NCBI RefSeq assembly: GCF_020906515.1
Contig: NC_085851.1
Location: 496,001 to 560,000, forward strand
Direction of reading: 5' to 3'
Origin: Vanrija pseudolonga
Taxonomy: Eukaryota; Basidiomycota; Tremellomycetes; Trichosporonales; Trichosporonaceae
Length of the DNA stretch: 64,000 bases
This document shows, piece after piece, positions 20,554 to 31,401 of the stretch. How positions within the stretch are numbered: the stretch's first letter is position 1; the number at the start of each line of letters is the position of its first letter. The position numbers and the translations under genes were made by a program. The notes under the pieces are model-generated. The model was not told the origin of the DNA. It ran no database searches and saw nothing but the letters and a program-made list of their open reading frames with translations.

Positions 20554-22203
20554 ATGTCTGACGTGCGTGCATCCCCCGTGGCCCAGCTCACCCAACCCAG
20601 CTCTTCAACCAGGCCCAGGGCGGCGCCGCCAAGGCGCAGGAGTTCCTCAAGTCGGAGCAGGGCCAGAAGCTCGCGGGCCAGTACGGCGGCCAGATCAGTG
20701 CGTCGCGGCACTTCCTTCTCCTCTGGTCGCTCCGCTAACACCCCGCAGAGGATGCCACCGGCATCGACATCAACAAGTTCACCGGCGGCGCGTCGTCTGG
20801 CGCCGGCAACGCCCTCGGCTCTGCCCAGCAGGCCGGCGGCAACGCGCTCAACTCGGCCCAGCAGGCTGGCGGCAATGCGCTCAACTCGGCCCAGCAGGCC
20901 GGCGGCAACGCCGCCAACTCGGCGCAGGGCGGCCTCCAGGGCCTCCAGAACCAGGCCCAGTCGGCGTACGAGGGCTTTGGCGGCAACGACAGTGCGTCGA
21001 GGCAGTAAGCGAGAGCGCGAGCGTAGCGAGCGCGAGGTATGAGCGGGGGTGAAAGGCAGGCTCGTGAGCGCGTGCGCTCACTCGCCGCGCCGCGCGTCTC
21101 CGTTGCGTTGGAAGAAGGAAAGCCGGAAGAAGCGAAACCCTACATAGACTACACGCCCCGAAGCGCCGTGGGCCGGGCAGCACAGCAAGCCCACTTCCCC
21201 CGCGGCGCTGAGGACGGGCGCGTACGGCACTTGAACACTTGGAGCGGGGCTGGGGGCGTATGAATTGTAAACCAACCTTGATGGGCAGGGAGGGGGAGAG
21301 GCCGACCTCTCCTCTGAGCCCACGCGCGCGTGCGTGCTCGCTCGCTACGCTGCGCTAGCTGCTACGCAACTACGCAACGTAACATCCCTGACAGCAACGT
21401 AGGCACCACGACGGGCGGGTTCGGGCGCAACGCCGGCGGCTCGGCATTCTCGCGTGCTGTGAGTGTATTGTCGTGCTGTCGATCATCAGGTCGGTCGCAA
21501 TCTATCGCCATCGGCATTCCGGGGTCGTGGTGGACTGGTGGGGGTTGGCTTGGCGTCACATTACGCCTCGCTGCCCACTTCAGTTTCCGTGGGAACGGCG
21601 CGGGCGAAGCGAAGAGCGCGCGCGCGTCATGACGACGAAGCTGACACCTCCCCCAGAACCAGCTCGGCGCCGACGCCAACAACACGAACGGCGCCGACGC
21701 GAGTTATGGCAACGACGACGACGAGCAGAGCGACGGATACAAGACGGGCACGAGCACACCAGGCTACCGCCAGGAGGGTGGTGAGTGGCGACGGCGACAG
21801 CGCTGGGCGACATCGCGCAATGTCCACACGGCGCTAGGCACACTAGCTGACAACATGCCACAGACGAGGACGGACGGGCTGCCGAGGCGCGCATCCGCCA
21901 GTGAGTGCATCCCTGCATGCCGCAGCAAGCATACTGACGCACTCAGGGGCTTTGGCTTCACTGTGAGTGGAAGCGCACCGTAGACGCGGCCAGGTGAAAC
22001 AAGTGTGCTGCCTGCTGTGCATCATCGTCGCACATATGGCACATTCAAGGTGTCACCTTGGCAGTCACTTGCCACTTGTGGCGATTTAATATAAAGTCGC
22101 CGCAGAGCGAGCGCAGCGCGGCGACGACGCGCAGTGCAGCGAGTAGCTGACATCATGGCCCCAGTCGCTCGCCAAGAACAACGACGACGAGCCCAACATC
22201 TAA
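20554..22203 (+). CDS. Micro-exon protein with G/A/N/Q-rich repeats (paralogue of the 15-kb gene)
   Basis: Eight exons (20554-20562, 20601-20697, 20749-20991, 21403-21458, 21657-21780, 21864-21900, 21947-21962, 22165-22203) join in frame to 206 residues. The N-terminus MSD-LFNQAQGGAAKAQEFLK plus SEQGQK and TGIDIN matches the module of the gene at 15017-15992, with the first intron after the second or third codon in both. Then come repeats of SAQQAGGNALN (four, degenerate), GFGGN, an acidic stretch GNDDDEQSDGYKTG and a C-terminus ending LAKNNDDEPNI. If intron 3 (411 nt) is not removed, translation stops at 21006-21008 after SASRQ, giving a shorter form. The downstream exons were found by frame and splice-site continuity, so they are less certain than exons 1-3. 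Confidence 0.62.
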
Positions 22204-23103
22204 GCGGTCGCGATGATGCGTGGACGCATGACGCTCGGCGTACAGCACGCGCACACCACCCAGATCCGGCCACCCGGCACTGGGAACCGGGAGCCACCCT
22301 CTCATCCACCAGCCCGTTGTAGCACTGAAGTGGGAACCATAATGCATGGAAAGTGACTTGTGTGGAGGGGAGTGGAAGGGGCTGGATGTGGTGGATGCAG
22401 TGTCGCAGTGGATGGATGCTGCGGGAGGGAGACGGCGGACAGAGGCCAGACTGATGGCCCCGAGGGTATGAGCCACGGCAGACAGCCACGCGCCACGGCG
22501 TCGTGCACGTGCTGTTGTGATAACACGAGACAGCCGTGCGCCCCGCGCCCCGCAAACCCAGCAGCAGCCATGACTAGCTGCTCGCCCTCAAACGCTTCGA
22601 CGTCGTCCCACACGAAAGCGACGACGTGTCGAGACGGCGCCGACGTGACGGGGCGAGGCGAAGACTGAGCTCGCCCCAGGGCGAGGGCATGACGTAACGC
22701 CGCGAGTGACCGAGCGAGCTCCGCGTCGGCGTACATAGCGAGCGAAGCCGAACCGAGCCGGCGCCGGCTCGCAGTGCCCCAGTTGCTGGAGCATGCCGTG
22801 AGCGCCGTCGGTCCGAGATGTAGACGGAGCGAGGCAGGTACCATCAGCCTGCAGCCAGAGTCAGAGTCAGTGGCCCCAGCAATCTTATCACGTGGTGGTA
22901 ATTTCCGGCTGATGCAATTCATTCGCGCGCGCCAAAATCCCAGGCGGCAAGCGGTGCAGTGTGATGCAGCATCGTGACGCGGACCCGTTCAACTTTACAC
23001 ACTATCACTTGGCTTTCTTGCTCGGTTAACGACTCATGCTGCGCAGATAACGACGACACGACACCCACCCCCGACGCACGCCGCCCACCACCACACGCCA
23101 ACA
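22204..23103. other. Intergenic region upstream of SGNH-like gene
   Basis: About 900 bases with scattered short frames on both strands, none with recognisable motifs or consistent splicing. I see nothing definite. Confidence 0.45.
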
Positions 23104-25076
23104 ATGCGCGCGTCCCTCGAGATGGAGGCGTATCCTCCCGCAGCGGGAGGGGCAGACGAGGCCGCGCACCCCCTCCTCGCGCGCTCGCCGTCACCCTCCC
23201 TCCGGCCGCACCACGCGCAACGGCGCCGCAAATGGGGGCGGTGGGTAAAGCCGCTGTTGATCCTCGGGCTGCCCGTGCTCCTGCTGGTGCTGTACCACTT
23301 CCTGCACCCGCTCGTGCCGGCCCTACCGCCGCTACCGAAAGTCCACCTCGACACTGGCGACTCGGCTGCCAAGGGGTCTGCGCCGTGCGACTGTGGAGCG
23401 ACGGACGCGGGGAAGAGGCTGTGCGAGACGTACCGGCCTGAACTGTTGCGTTCGTCGCGATTAGTCGAGGGCAGCGGCGCGCGCGTGCGCCGACTGCTTG
23501 CCAAGGCTAAGGACGGGGGGGATATCAAGATTGGCGTGCTGGGCGGGAGCAGTAAGCACCGACACCGACACTGGCAGCCTACACCATGCTGACGCTACCC
23601 CAGTCTCCGCATGCCGCGGAGTCCACCCGAGCCCAGAGTATCCCGACGGCGATCCGAACGGGCCAGGCTGCTACCCGCAGCTGCTGAAAGAATGGTTCAG
23701 CGGCGCGTTCCCCAAGGTGGGTGCGGGCCTGCGTTGGCCGACGGCGAAGCGAGCTGACCCCGCCGCCCAGTCAAACGTCGAGGTCATGAACGGCGCTATT
23801 GGCGGCATGGACTCGAGCTACTATGCCTTTTGTGGGGTGCGTCGACCGGGTGGACGGTGGCTGATCGCAGACACACCACATTGACGCCGACGTGGATCTT
23901 ATCATTCTCGAGTTTGACGTCAACGACCAGCCGTGAGTCGCTTGGGCTGCTTGTGTCGTTGTGTCGGCTCGCACGCTGACGCGTGCTTGCAGCGACCCCG
24001 TCTTCCAGACCTTCTTCGACCAGCTCCTGCGCGTCCTCCTCGAGTTCAAGTCGTCCCCCGCGATCGTGATCCTCGGCGCGTGGGCGCCGCAGGTGGCCCA
24101 GGACGTGGGCTATGGCGACCCGCAGATTGTGCATTTGCCCCTCGCGCACTACTACGACATTCCGTACGTGTCGCTCAAGCGGGTCATCTTCAACCACTAC
24201 CTCCGCTTTCCGGAGAGCACGGCCCAGACCTTCTGGTTCGCCGACATGCTCCACCCCAACGCGAGGGGCCACCGGCTGCTGTCCGACCTGCTCGCGGCGT
24301 ACTTTGACACCGAGCTCTGCCGGCTGCAGGCGCACGGGCTGCCGCACGCCCCAGAGAAGGGCGACACGATTGCGAGTAATGGCCGCGCGGCGGACCTCGT
24401 TGGCGTCGGCTTCGAGCTGCCCGCGCCGAGTAATACCGGCTCGGACGGCGCGAGCGACAGCGACAAGGCGCCCGAGGGGTGGGAGGCGAGCTTTGACAAG
24501 ACCATGCTTGAGTCCATTGCCGACGAACAGCGCCACTTTGCGCTGCCGACCACGCCGTATGCGCTCCCGCCTGTCGGCATGTTCACGCCCATGGAGCTCG
24601 TGGTGGACCCGCACAAGCCTGACCCGTCGGACGCGGGGCATATCCTCGAGCTTGTCCAGCCAAGCCTGTTCTGCGCCGACGCCAACGACAGGAAACACCC
24701 CATGGCGCCGACGGTGCACGACGGGTGGGAGCGCTTCGTGTGGAACGGCGAAAAGCATTACTGGGTGTCCTCGACGGTCGGCGCGCGCATCCGCGTCGAG
24801 ATCAAGGTCAACGCCGGCCGCGTCGCCGTCTACTACTTCCGCAGCCAGCACTACGACCTCGGCGACGCGCTCTGCTGGGTCGACGACAACGAAAAGGGCG
24901 CAGTCAACCTCGCGGGCTACTGGACAAAGCAGTACAATACGGCCGTGGTCGCCTACATCGACCGCAACGTCACCGTCGGCGACCACTACGTGACGTGCAA
25001 GGTGTCCGACAACACATCGCACCCGCACAACCCCGACGCGCACCACTTCCGCATCGTCGCCGTCATGGCCACGTAG
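23104..25076 (+). CDS. Type II membrane SGNH-hydrolase-like protein
   Basis: Exons 23104-23551, 23604-23716, 23771-23836, 23871-23932 and 23993-25076 give 590 residues. A short cytoplasmic N-terminus with RRRK precedes one TM helix (PLLILGLPVLLLVLYHFL, about residues 50-67) and a lumenal part. SGNH-like blocks are visible: IKIGVLGGS (block I, Ser nucleophile, GGS instead of GDS), NGAIGGMDSSYYAFC (Gly block), LEFDVNDQ (D-x-N-D) and ADMLHPNARGH (D-x-x-H of block V). A C-terminal domain (about residues 370-590) is rich in aromatic residues and could be a carbohydrate-binding beta domain. Similar type II proteins in basidiomycetes are linked to polysaccharide or glycan modification; the reaction here, perhaps O-acetyl transfer or hydrolysis, is inferred. 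Confidence 0.72.
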
Positions 25077-25145
25077 CAAGCACTGTACTACTATTATACG
25101 AACACTCATAGACAACACACATGCACCATTACTCTCATCATCTTA

Positions 25146-26395
25146 CTACTGCACGATCTTGGCGAGCGCGTCGACCTCGTCCTTCGTCGCGACTTCGTGT
25201 GCTGCTCGCTCCGCCGCGTCAACCTTATCCCCGATCGGTGCATCCGACGCCGAGGACAGCGCCTTGCCTAGCGCCCAGGAGAGGTATGCTGCCCTGCCTG
25301 CCTCCCACGCCGTCGAGCCGTCGGCAAGTTCGGGCGCGTGCGGCTTGGTGCTCGGTGTCGGCGTATCGAGGGGATGGAGCTTGTCATGCAGCGCGCGCAG
25401 GGCAGACGCGACGTCCTCGGCTTTGTCGGGTAATGGCGCGACTGGGGCGGCGTCAGTGCGTCTCTCAATCACGCGACACGCTACACGACACTCACGACCC
25501 GCATCCCGCACACTGTCCGCGATGAAGCCGACCTGTGCCCGCCTGTGCGCGGCAATCTCCAGCCGCCGATCGAGCGCCGCTTCAGCTAGCGCGAGCCTGT
25601 GGTTCACCAGACGCGCATGCTCGACCTGCGCGCGCAAGTCCGTCAGGCGGGCGACGAGCGCCCCTTCGCCGTCAGGCAATGCGGCAACGTGCGCCGCGCG
25701 CGCAAAGTCGATGCCCTTGTGCCATGGCTGCGGGTGTCAGCTGGCACGCAAACAAAGACGTCAACAGCTGCCCAAACCCACCATCACCACCTCGACCCCG
25801 TCGGGCACCTTGAACGCATTACGCAGCGCGTACGCCGTGAACGTGTCGAACGCGCGGTCGACGTGCGTCTCGAGCAGCGTCTCGAGCGCATGCGACCCGA
25901 CTTCGACCTCGCGTTCGTGCGCGTCAACGGATCCCCCGCGGTCGCCGACGCCGCTCGCTTCCGCCTCGGCGTCGCGCACGCGCGCTTCTCGCACAGCCCA
26001 CGCTTCGACGCCCTCGACTGTGTTGTGTGCCGTTTGGTGCGCGTGCTCGGCGATGTCGTACAGCAGGGACACGGGCGAGAACTGCATCAGCTGGGTGGGG
26101 GTTAGCTGGCGAGAGTGCAGAGCAAGCAGCTTACTTCGTGCACTAATCGCTCCTTGTCCTCGTCAGAGTACACCTGCGGCACGCGCACGGGCGGGACATA
26201 GTCCCACGTTATGGATTCCGGCACCAAGGGCGGGTCGTCGAGCGTGTGTTTGGACGACGACGCGAGGGGTGAGGGGGCTTGTGGGGGTGGTTTGGTCGGT
26301 GGAGCCTCGGCTGCTGCTGTGAACGATACCGATGCTAGCACTGATGCCGACGCCGCGGCGGACTGTCTCCTTCCTGTCGACTTTCTGGGCGGCAT
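25146..26395 (-). CDS. Mis12/Mtw1-like kinetochore subunit
   Basis: Exons 26395-26135, 26090-25782, 25727-25496 and 25441-25146 give 365 residues. After a low-complexity basic N-terminus (MPPRKSTGRRQ), residues about 85-190 contain MQFSPVSLLYDIAEHAHQ and HALETLLETHVDRAFDTFTAYALRNAFKVP, which fits the Mis12/Mtw1 signature (ETLLE...VDxxFDxFxxYxLRNxFxxP). A predicted helical region with MPWHKGIDF follows. Mis12/Mtw1 is a core subunit of the MIND complex joining centromeric chromatin to the outer kinetochore. It is divergently arranged with the HIR1-like gene and convergent (about 70 bases) with the SGNH-like gene. The assignment rests on motif recall, without an alignment. Confidence 0.7.
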
Positions 26396-26711
26396 GGTGG
26401 TCGATGTGATGCAGGATGGTGACGACGATGCATGTTGAGCTGGGTTTGTTTTGATTTCAGAGGCGCGTGGTGGGTGGGATGGTGGGTGGTGGTGATAGAT
26501 TTGATTCCGTGATGGCGAATGACGTGGCTTGTTCCCCACGCGTCGCCGGCATTGTTGTGGAGGCGCGACTTGGGACTGAGAATGACGCCGACGACGACGC
26601 CGACGACGGCAGCAGCGACAACAATCACTCGACCACTTCCCACCTTCCCTTCGACTCACTCTCTTCACTCATAACCCCCTTACTACTCTCTACCCACAGC
26701 GCGACGGCGCG
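26396..26711. promoter_or_regulatory. Divergent promoter between Mis12-like and HIR1-like genes
   Basis: About 315 bases serving two divergent chromatin-related genes. A pyrimidine-rich run precedes the HIR1 start. No consensus box identified. Confidence 0.5.
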
Positions 26712-29700
26712 ATGAAGGTCGTCAAGCCCAACTGGGTCATCCACTCGACTGGTGGGTTACCGCACCGTTCAAGATGCTAACCCTCAGATGAGAAGCAGTC
26801 GAGGACACCAATCTACTCCATCTCGGTGCATCCCGACGGCACGCGTCTAGCCACGGGCGGGCAGGGTACGTGGTGTTATGAGGATGGCAAGCACCACAAA
26901 CACGGCTGACTCCCCAGACAACAAGGTCAAGATCTGGTCCACCCTCCCGATCCTCGACTCGGAGGCCGCCGACAATGAGCTCAACCACAAGCTGCTGTGC
27001 ACCATGGCCTCGCACACTGGTGAGCTGTGCTGCCCTGTGAAAAGCTCACACCCCAGGCCCCGTCCTCGCCGTCCGCTGGGCCCACCACGGCCGCTACCTC
27101 GCCAGCGGGAGCGACGACTCGGTCGTGCTCATCTGGGACATTGACCCGTGAGCCCACCGCGCACGAGGGAAGGCGCTAACGACCAGAGCGGGCGGAGGCC
27201 GTGTGTTCGGCTCGGAAGAGTTCAACGTCGAGAACTGGAAGGCCCTCCGCCGTCTCGTCGGCCACGTGGCCGACGTTGTCGACTGCGCGTGGAGCCGCGA
27301 CGACAGCATGCTCGCGTCCGTCGGGCTCGACTCGAAGATCTTCATCTGGGACGGCTTCTCGTTTGGTGGGTGACGAGTCAGAGGTGACGCTGACCCGCGC
27401 AGAGAAGCTGCGTACCATCGACGCGCACCAGGGCTTCGTCAAGGGTGTCACTTGGGACCCCGTTGGCAACTACCTTGCTACTCAGGTGGGTTTTTGATGG
27501 CCGACGGTAGTTAACCCACCAGTCCGACGACAAGACGGTCCGTATCTGGAACACGGACGACTGGAAAGAGGTGCAGACGGTGCGCAAGCCGTTCGAGATG
27601 TCGCCCCAGTCGACCTTCTTCCGCCGCTTGAGGTAAGCTTGACCTTGCGTATCGAAGCTGACGCCCAGTTGGTCACCCGACGGTGCGTTCATTGCCGCCT
27701 CCAACGCCATGAACGGCCCCGTGTTTGTTGCCGCAGTCATCGAGCGCGAGGGCTGGGCGTCGGACATTTCGTTCGTCGGCCATCAGAACACCATCCAGGT
27801 CGCCGCCTTCAACCCCCGCCTCTTCTTCCGCGCTGGCGAGGAGCACTCCAGAGTCACCGCCTCGTGCATGGTCGCGCTCGGTGCCGACGACTACACAATC
27901 TCCATTTGGCGTAACACACTACACAAGCCACTGGCCGTCATCCGCGACATCTTCGGGCGCCAGCTGCTCGACCTGTGTTGGGCGAACGACGGCCTGACGC
28001 TCTACGGCTGCTCGGCCGACGGCACCATTTGTGCCATCCAGTTCGAGGCGAAGGAATTCCCAGAACTCTCGGGACCAGACGAGACAACACAGATTCTTAA
28101 GGAGTACGAGTTCAAGCCAAAGCATCACCGCCCAGTTCGCGTTCTCCAGTCACCCGCCGACTTCACTAACGCCGCTCCCACCAACGCCGTCGAGCACGTC
28201 AACGTCCTCAAGCCAAGGAAGGGCAAGCCTGCTGCACGCCGCATCAACCTGTCTGGTACCATGACTGGTGGCTCGGGCGCCAACGGAATCTCGGCTCAGC
28301 CCTCCGGCAGTCTCGGCCGTGCTCCCCTCCAGCGCCCTACCATGCAGCCGCCTTCGCCCCAGCTGTCCCGCCGCGGCGCAGCCGATGCGTTCAGCTTTGC
28401 CAACGACCAGCCGCTCAGCAACCGCACTGGCGGCGACGCTACCGCCCGCATGTTCGACGAGGTCGACGCCATGCGCGCTGGTGACAAGCGCAGGGCGTAC
28501 GACGACGACATGCGCGCCGTCAAGCACCGCTCCCTTGGCTCGGCACGTGGCCATGGCCCCGTTACTGAGATTCGCGCCCCCAGGGTCGTATTGTCTGGTG
28601 GTTCTGGTGGTGGAGGCGGACACCTCTTGCCCCTTCCCTCCATCCAGAGCGTCGTTCGCGTCCAGCAGGAGGAGGCTGGCGGCGTCATTACTGCCGAGAA
28701 TGCTGCCAACGAGAACGGTCGCAACTCGGTCTCATTCTCCGCCAACGGCAAGGACATTATCTGGATCGACTATGTTCCCAGCCCTACTCTTGCCGTCGTC
28801 GCGACCTCTGCGTTCTGCGCGGCTGCCGCTGAGGACGGCACGATCAGGGTGTACTCTGTGTCGGGGCGGCAGTGAGTGCTGCGAGACAACTGTGAGAGAT
28901 AGCACTAACACCACAGCTTGGCTTCTCTCAAACTCCCTGCTCCGGCATCCGAGCTGGCTGGTAGCAAGGATATGCTCCTGGTCACCACTGTCGACTGCAA
29001 TGTTCGCGTCATGTAAGTTGAATGCGGCTGGGCGGCGCTGACCCCAGCGACACGCGTCACGGCAAGACCATCCTTCAGCCCACCTCGATTTCGCACCTCC
29101 TCAACCCTCCGTCGTCCTCTTCAAACCCCGCGGCCACTAGCACGGTCGAGTCAGTGCTCGTGCGCCCTAACGGATGCCCAGTGGTCGTGACCTCGGAGCC
29201 AGCGGCGTGGGCGTACGACGCCGACTTTGGAGGCTGGACGCAGATCGCCGCGGCGTGGTGGAGCTCGTCGCCTTTGAACGAGGCGACGCGCACGCGTCAC
29301 GCCAGGTCAGGGGCCGGCGGCGGCATTCTTGCGGAGATTGAGCAGACTGTTGCTGCTGGCGCGCACGGCGAGCCGCCCCACCCCAAGCCTGACCACTGGG
29401 ACCTCGCGCTGTCTACTGGCCACTACGAGACTCGTCTTCGCGCCGCACGCCTGCTCGACTCGAAGGAGGAGTACAAGCACTGGCTGCGGGAGTACTCCAA
29501 GTTCCTTGGCCAGGAGTCGTTCCGCGAGCAGGCCGAGGAGCTGGTCACGGAGCTCATGGGACCGCTGTACAAGTGAGCTGAGAGTTGCTTCATGGTAGCT
29601 GACACCCCAGTATCCCAGGCAACCCCAAGTGGGAGCCCAACCTCTTTGGCGGACCCAAGCGCGACCTCGCCAAGGATGCGCTGAACGTCATGAAGGTGTT

Positions 29701-29779
29701 CCCGTCACTTCAGCAGTGGGCGCAGGAGCAGCTTTCGGTTCTGCGGCGTATCCAGCAGGAGGAGGCGAGATGGACGTGA
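26712..29779 (+). CDS. HIR1: HIR1/HIRA-type WD40 histone chaperone subunit
   Basis: Eleven exons (26712-26751, 26788-26865, 26918-27019, 27057-27147, 27187-27365, 27403-27485, 27523-27632, 27669-28871, 28917-29012, 29048-29572, 29611-29779) give 891 residues. The N-terminus [11 protein letters not shown] followed by WD40 repeats ([64 protein letters not shown]) fits the HIRA/HIR1 family, which deposits H3-H4 outside S phase and represses histone genes. A middle low-complexity region precedes the C-terminal Hira domain ([21 protein letters not shown], then [15 protein letters not shown]). Length is normal for the family. The many short N-terminal introns are typical of this genome. Confidence 0.92.
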
Positions 29780-29895
29780 GGTGGGGGTGGAAGGTGGACT
29801 TGAGGCGACTTGACCAAGACCTGTGACAATATACCCGTGCATTATATAGAACATACAACAGTGTGTGGCCGTAGTAGCCAATGCGATGAACTGTA

Positions 29896-30477
29896 TCAGT
29901 TGAGCTGGCCGCGGAAGAGGCCGTCTTGTGTTGGTGCGCGTGCGGGGGAGACGTGAATGGCCTCGAGGAGAACGAGTGGTGGGTGGGCGCAGCCGGTGGG
30001 TATTGCAACCTGGCGTCAGCACCACTGGCCAGCTTCTCAACTCACCTTGGGCAAAGTCTCAGCGGCCTCAAGCCACCCAACGACGTTGATCCACTCCCCA
30101 AAACCGAGGTATAGCTTCTCGCGCGCAACCCCGGGGTCAGGCCGGACCTCTCCCGCGCTCGCCCAGCGTTCCGGTGGTCGAACGACCGTCGACGCAGGCG
30201 AGTGGCCGAGCAACGCAGTCGACAGCGACACCATGAGCGTTGGCCTCGTGCCCTGCGCGAGAGACGACACGAGCGCGTGCTTCCCCGCCGGGTCGATAGC
30301 GAGGATCTGGACCCTCAGGCGGAGTTTGCGGCCGATATGCGACGAGCTGATGGCGCCCAGGGGCACGAGGAGGGCCGACGGCGTCAAGTCGGTCGGCGGC
30401 GGCGGTGCGGGGACGGGGATGAGGATGGTCGGCTGCTCTTCTGGCGGTGGCGACGGCGTGCGGGAGCGGCGGCGCAT
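29896..30477 (-). CDS. Possible TEN1-like OB-fold protein
   Basis: Exons 30477-30046 and 30009-29896 give 181 residues; the ends of this gene and of the HIR1-like gene converge about 120 bases apart. After MRRRSRTPSPPPEEQ the sequence SALLVPLGAISSSHIGRKLRLRVQILAID looks like the start of an OB fold, and HPPLVLLEAIHV near the C-terminus fits a last OB strand. Size and layout resemble Ten1 of the CST/Stn1-Ten1 telomere complex, with a long insert in the middle (residues about 85-125). The match is weak and could be another OB-fold protein. The frame stays open up to 30717, so a longer N-terminus is possible; I preferred the ATG after a C/A-rich leader. Confidence 0.42.
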
Positions 30478-31401
30478 GGGGGTGATGACGGACTCGGCGG
30501 TGGTGAGGAGCGCTGGTTGACTGGACAGGGGTGCACTGCGCCGAGCGCCGAACCAAACAGCATTCGCCCTATTCGAACCGCCGTTAACCACGCGACATCC
30601 ACGCCACCGGCGACTCGGCGACTTTGGCGACTTACGTCGAAAGTCGCCTGTCCTAACAACCGAAGCGAGTTTCTCCCCATCGTTGTTCTTCTTTTGCTCG
30701 TCGCAAGCTGGAGCCAAGAGATCCCCCTCGGCTCCATGGGGTCCTCGTCTCGCTGGCGAGGCTTGGCCCGGGCTGATCGGAGTGCCTTCAGTGGAGCAGC
30801 ATCACGATGGAGAGCTCGTCGAGACCGGACTCTCGACGCTGACCAGATGAATTTCAGGTCAGGTCAGTCATGGCCCATGCGGCCCACCCTGCGGCCCTGC
30901 GTCCTGCCTCCCTGCGGGGCAGCTTCACGTGCCCATACGCCTTCCTTGTCGCGCGGTCTCGCCTGCGCGCGTGCCTGCGAGATAAGAGCGCGCGGGTTCG
31001 CTTGCCCGCCCCTGGTCTGCGCGGATGAGGCTGCGTCGGTCTCTCTGTCTCGTCTGCGGTACTCGCGCTGATCGCTAGCGCCGTCCCTGGCGCTGGCTCG
31101 CTTGCGTCCTCCCTCCCTCCGTCCACCCCTCCCTCCCACTCCACACTCCACCCCGATGCGGTCGGGCGACAAGCCTAGCACCAGTGTGGGGAGAGGGGGT
31201 GGTTGCATGTGGTGCGCTGCCGCCGGGACCAAATGCGGTAAAATTCTAAACAAGTGGCACCACGAGTGCTTTAGCAGAGGCACACGAGCAGGTAGGCGAG
31301 GCGGCGGGCCGGTGGGGTAGTGTGCTAGCGAGCAGAGCAGCGACATAGATAGTGGAGGAGAGATGCGAGACGTTGAGGTTCACACACTCACCCCCATCAC
31401 C
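30478..31401. other. Divergent intergenic region upstream of NCS1 permease
   Basis: About 920 bases with pyrimidine-rich stretches (31110-31160). The TEN1-like frame could extend into its left edge. No other gene seen. Confidence 0.45.

Noticed and set aside
23796-25118. 440-codon minus-strand frame
   Set aside because: Antisense of the SGNH-like gene; Arg/Val/Glu composition typical of shadow frames in GC-rich DNA and no motifs.
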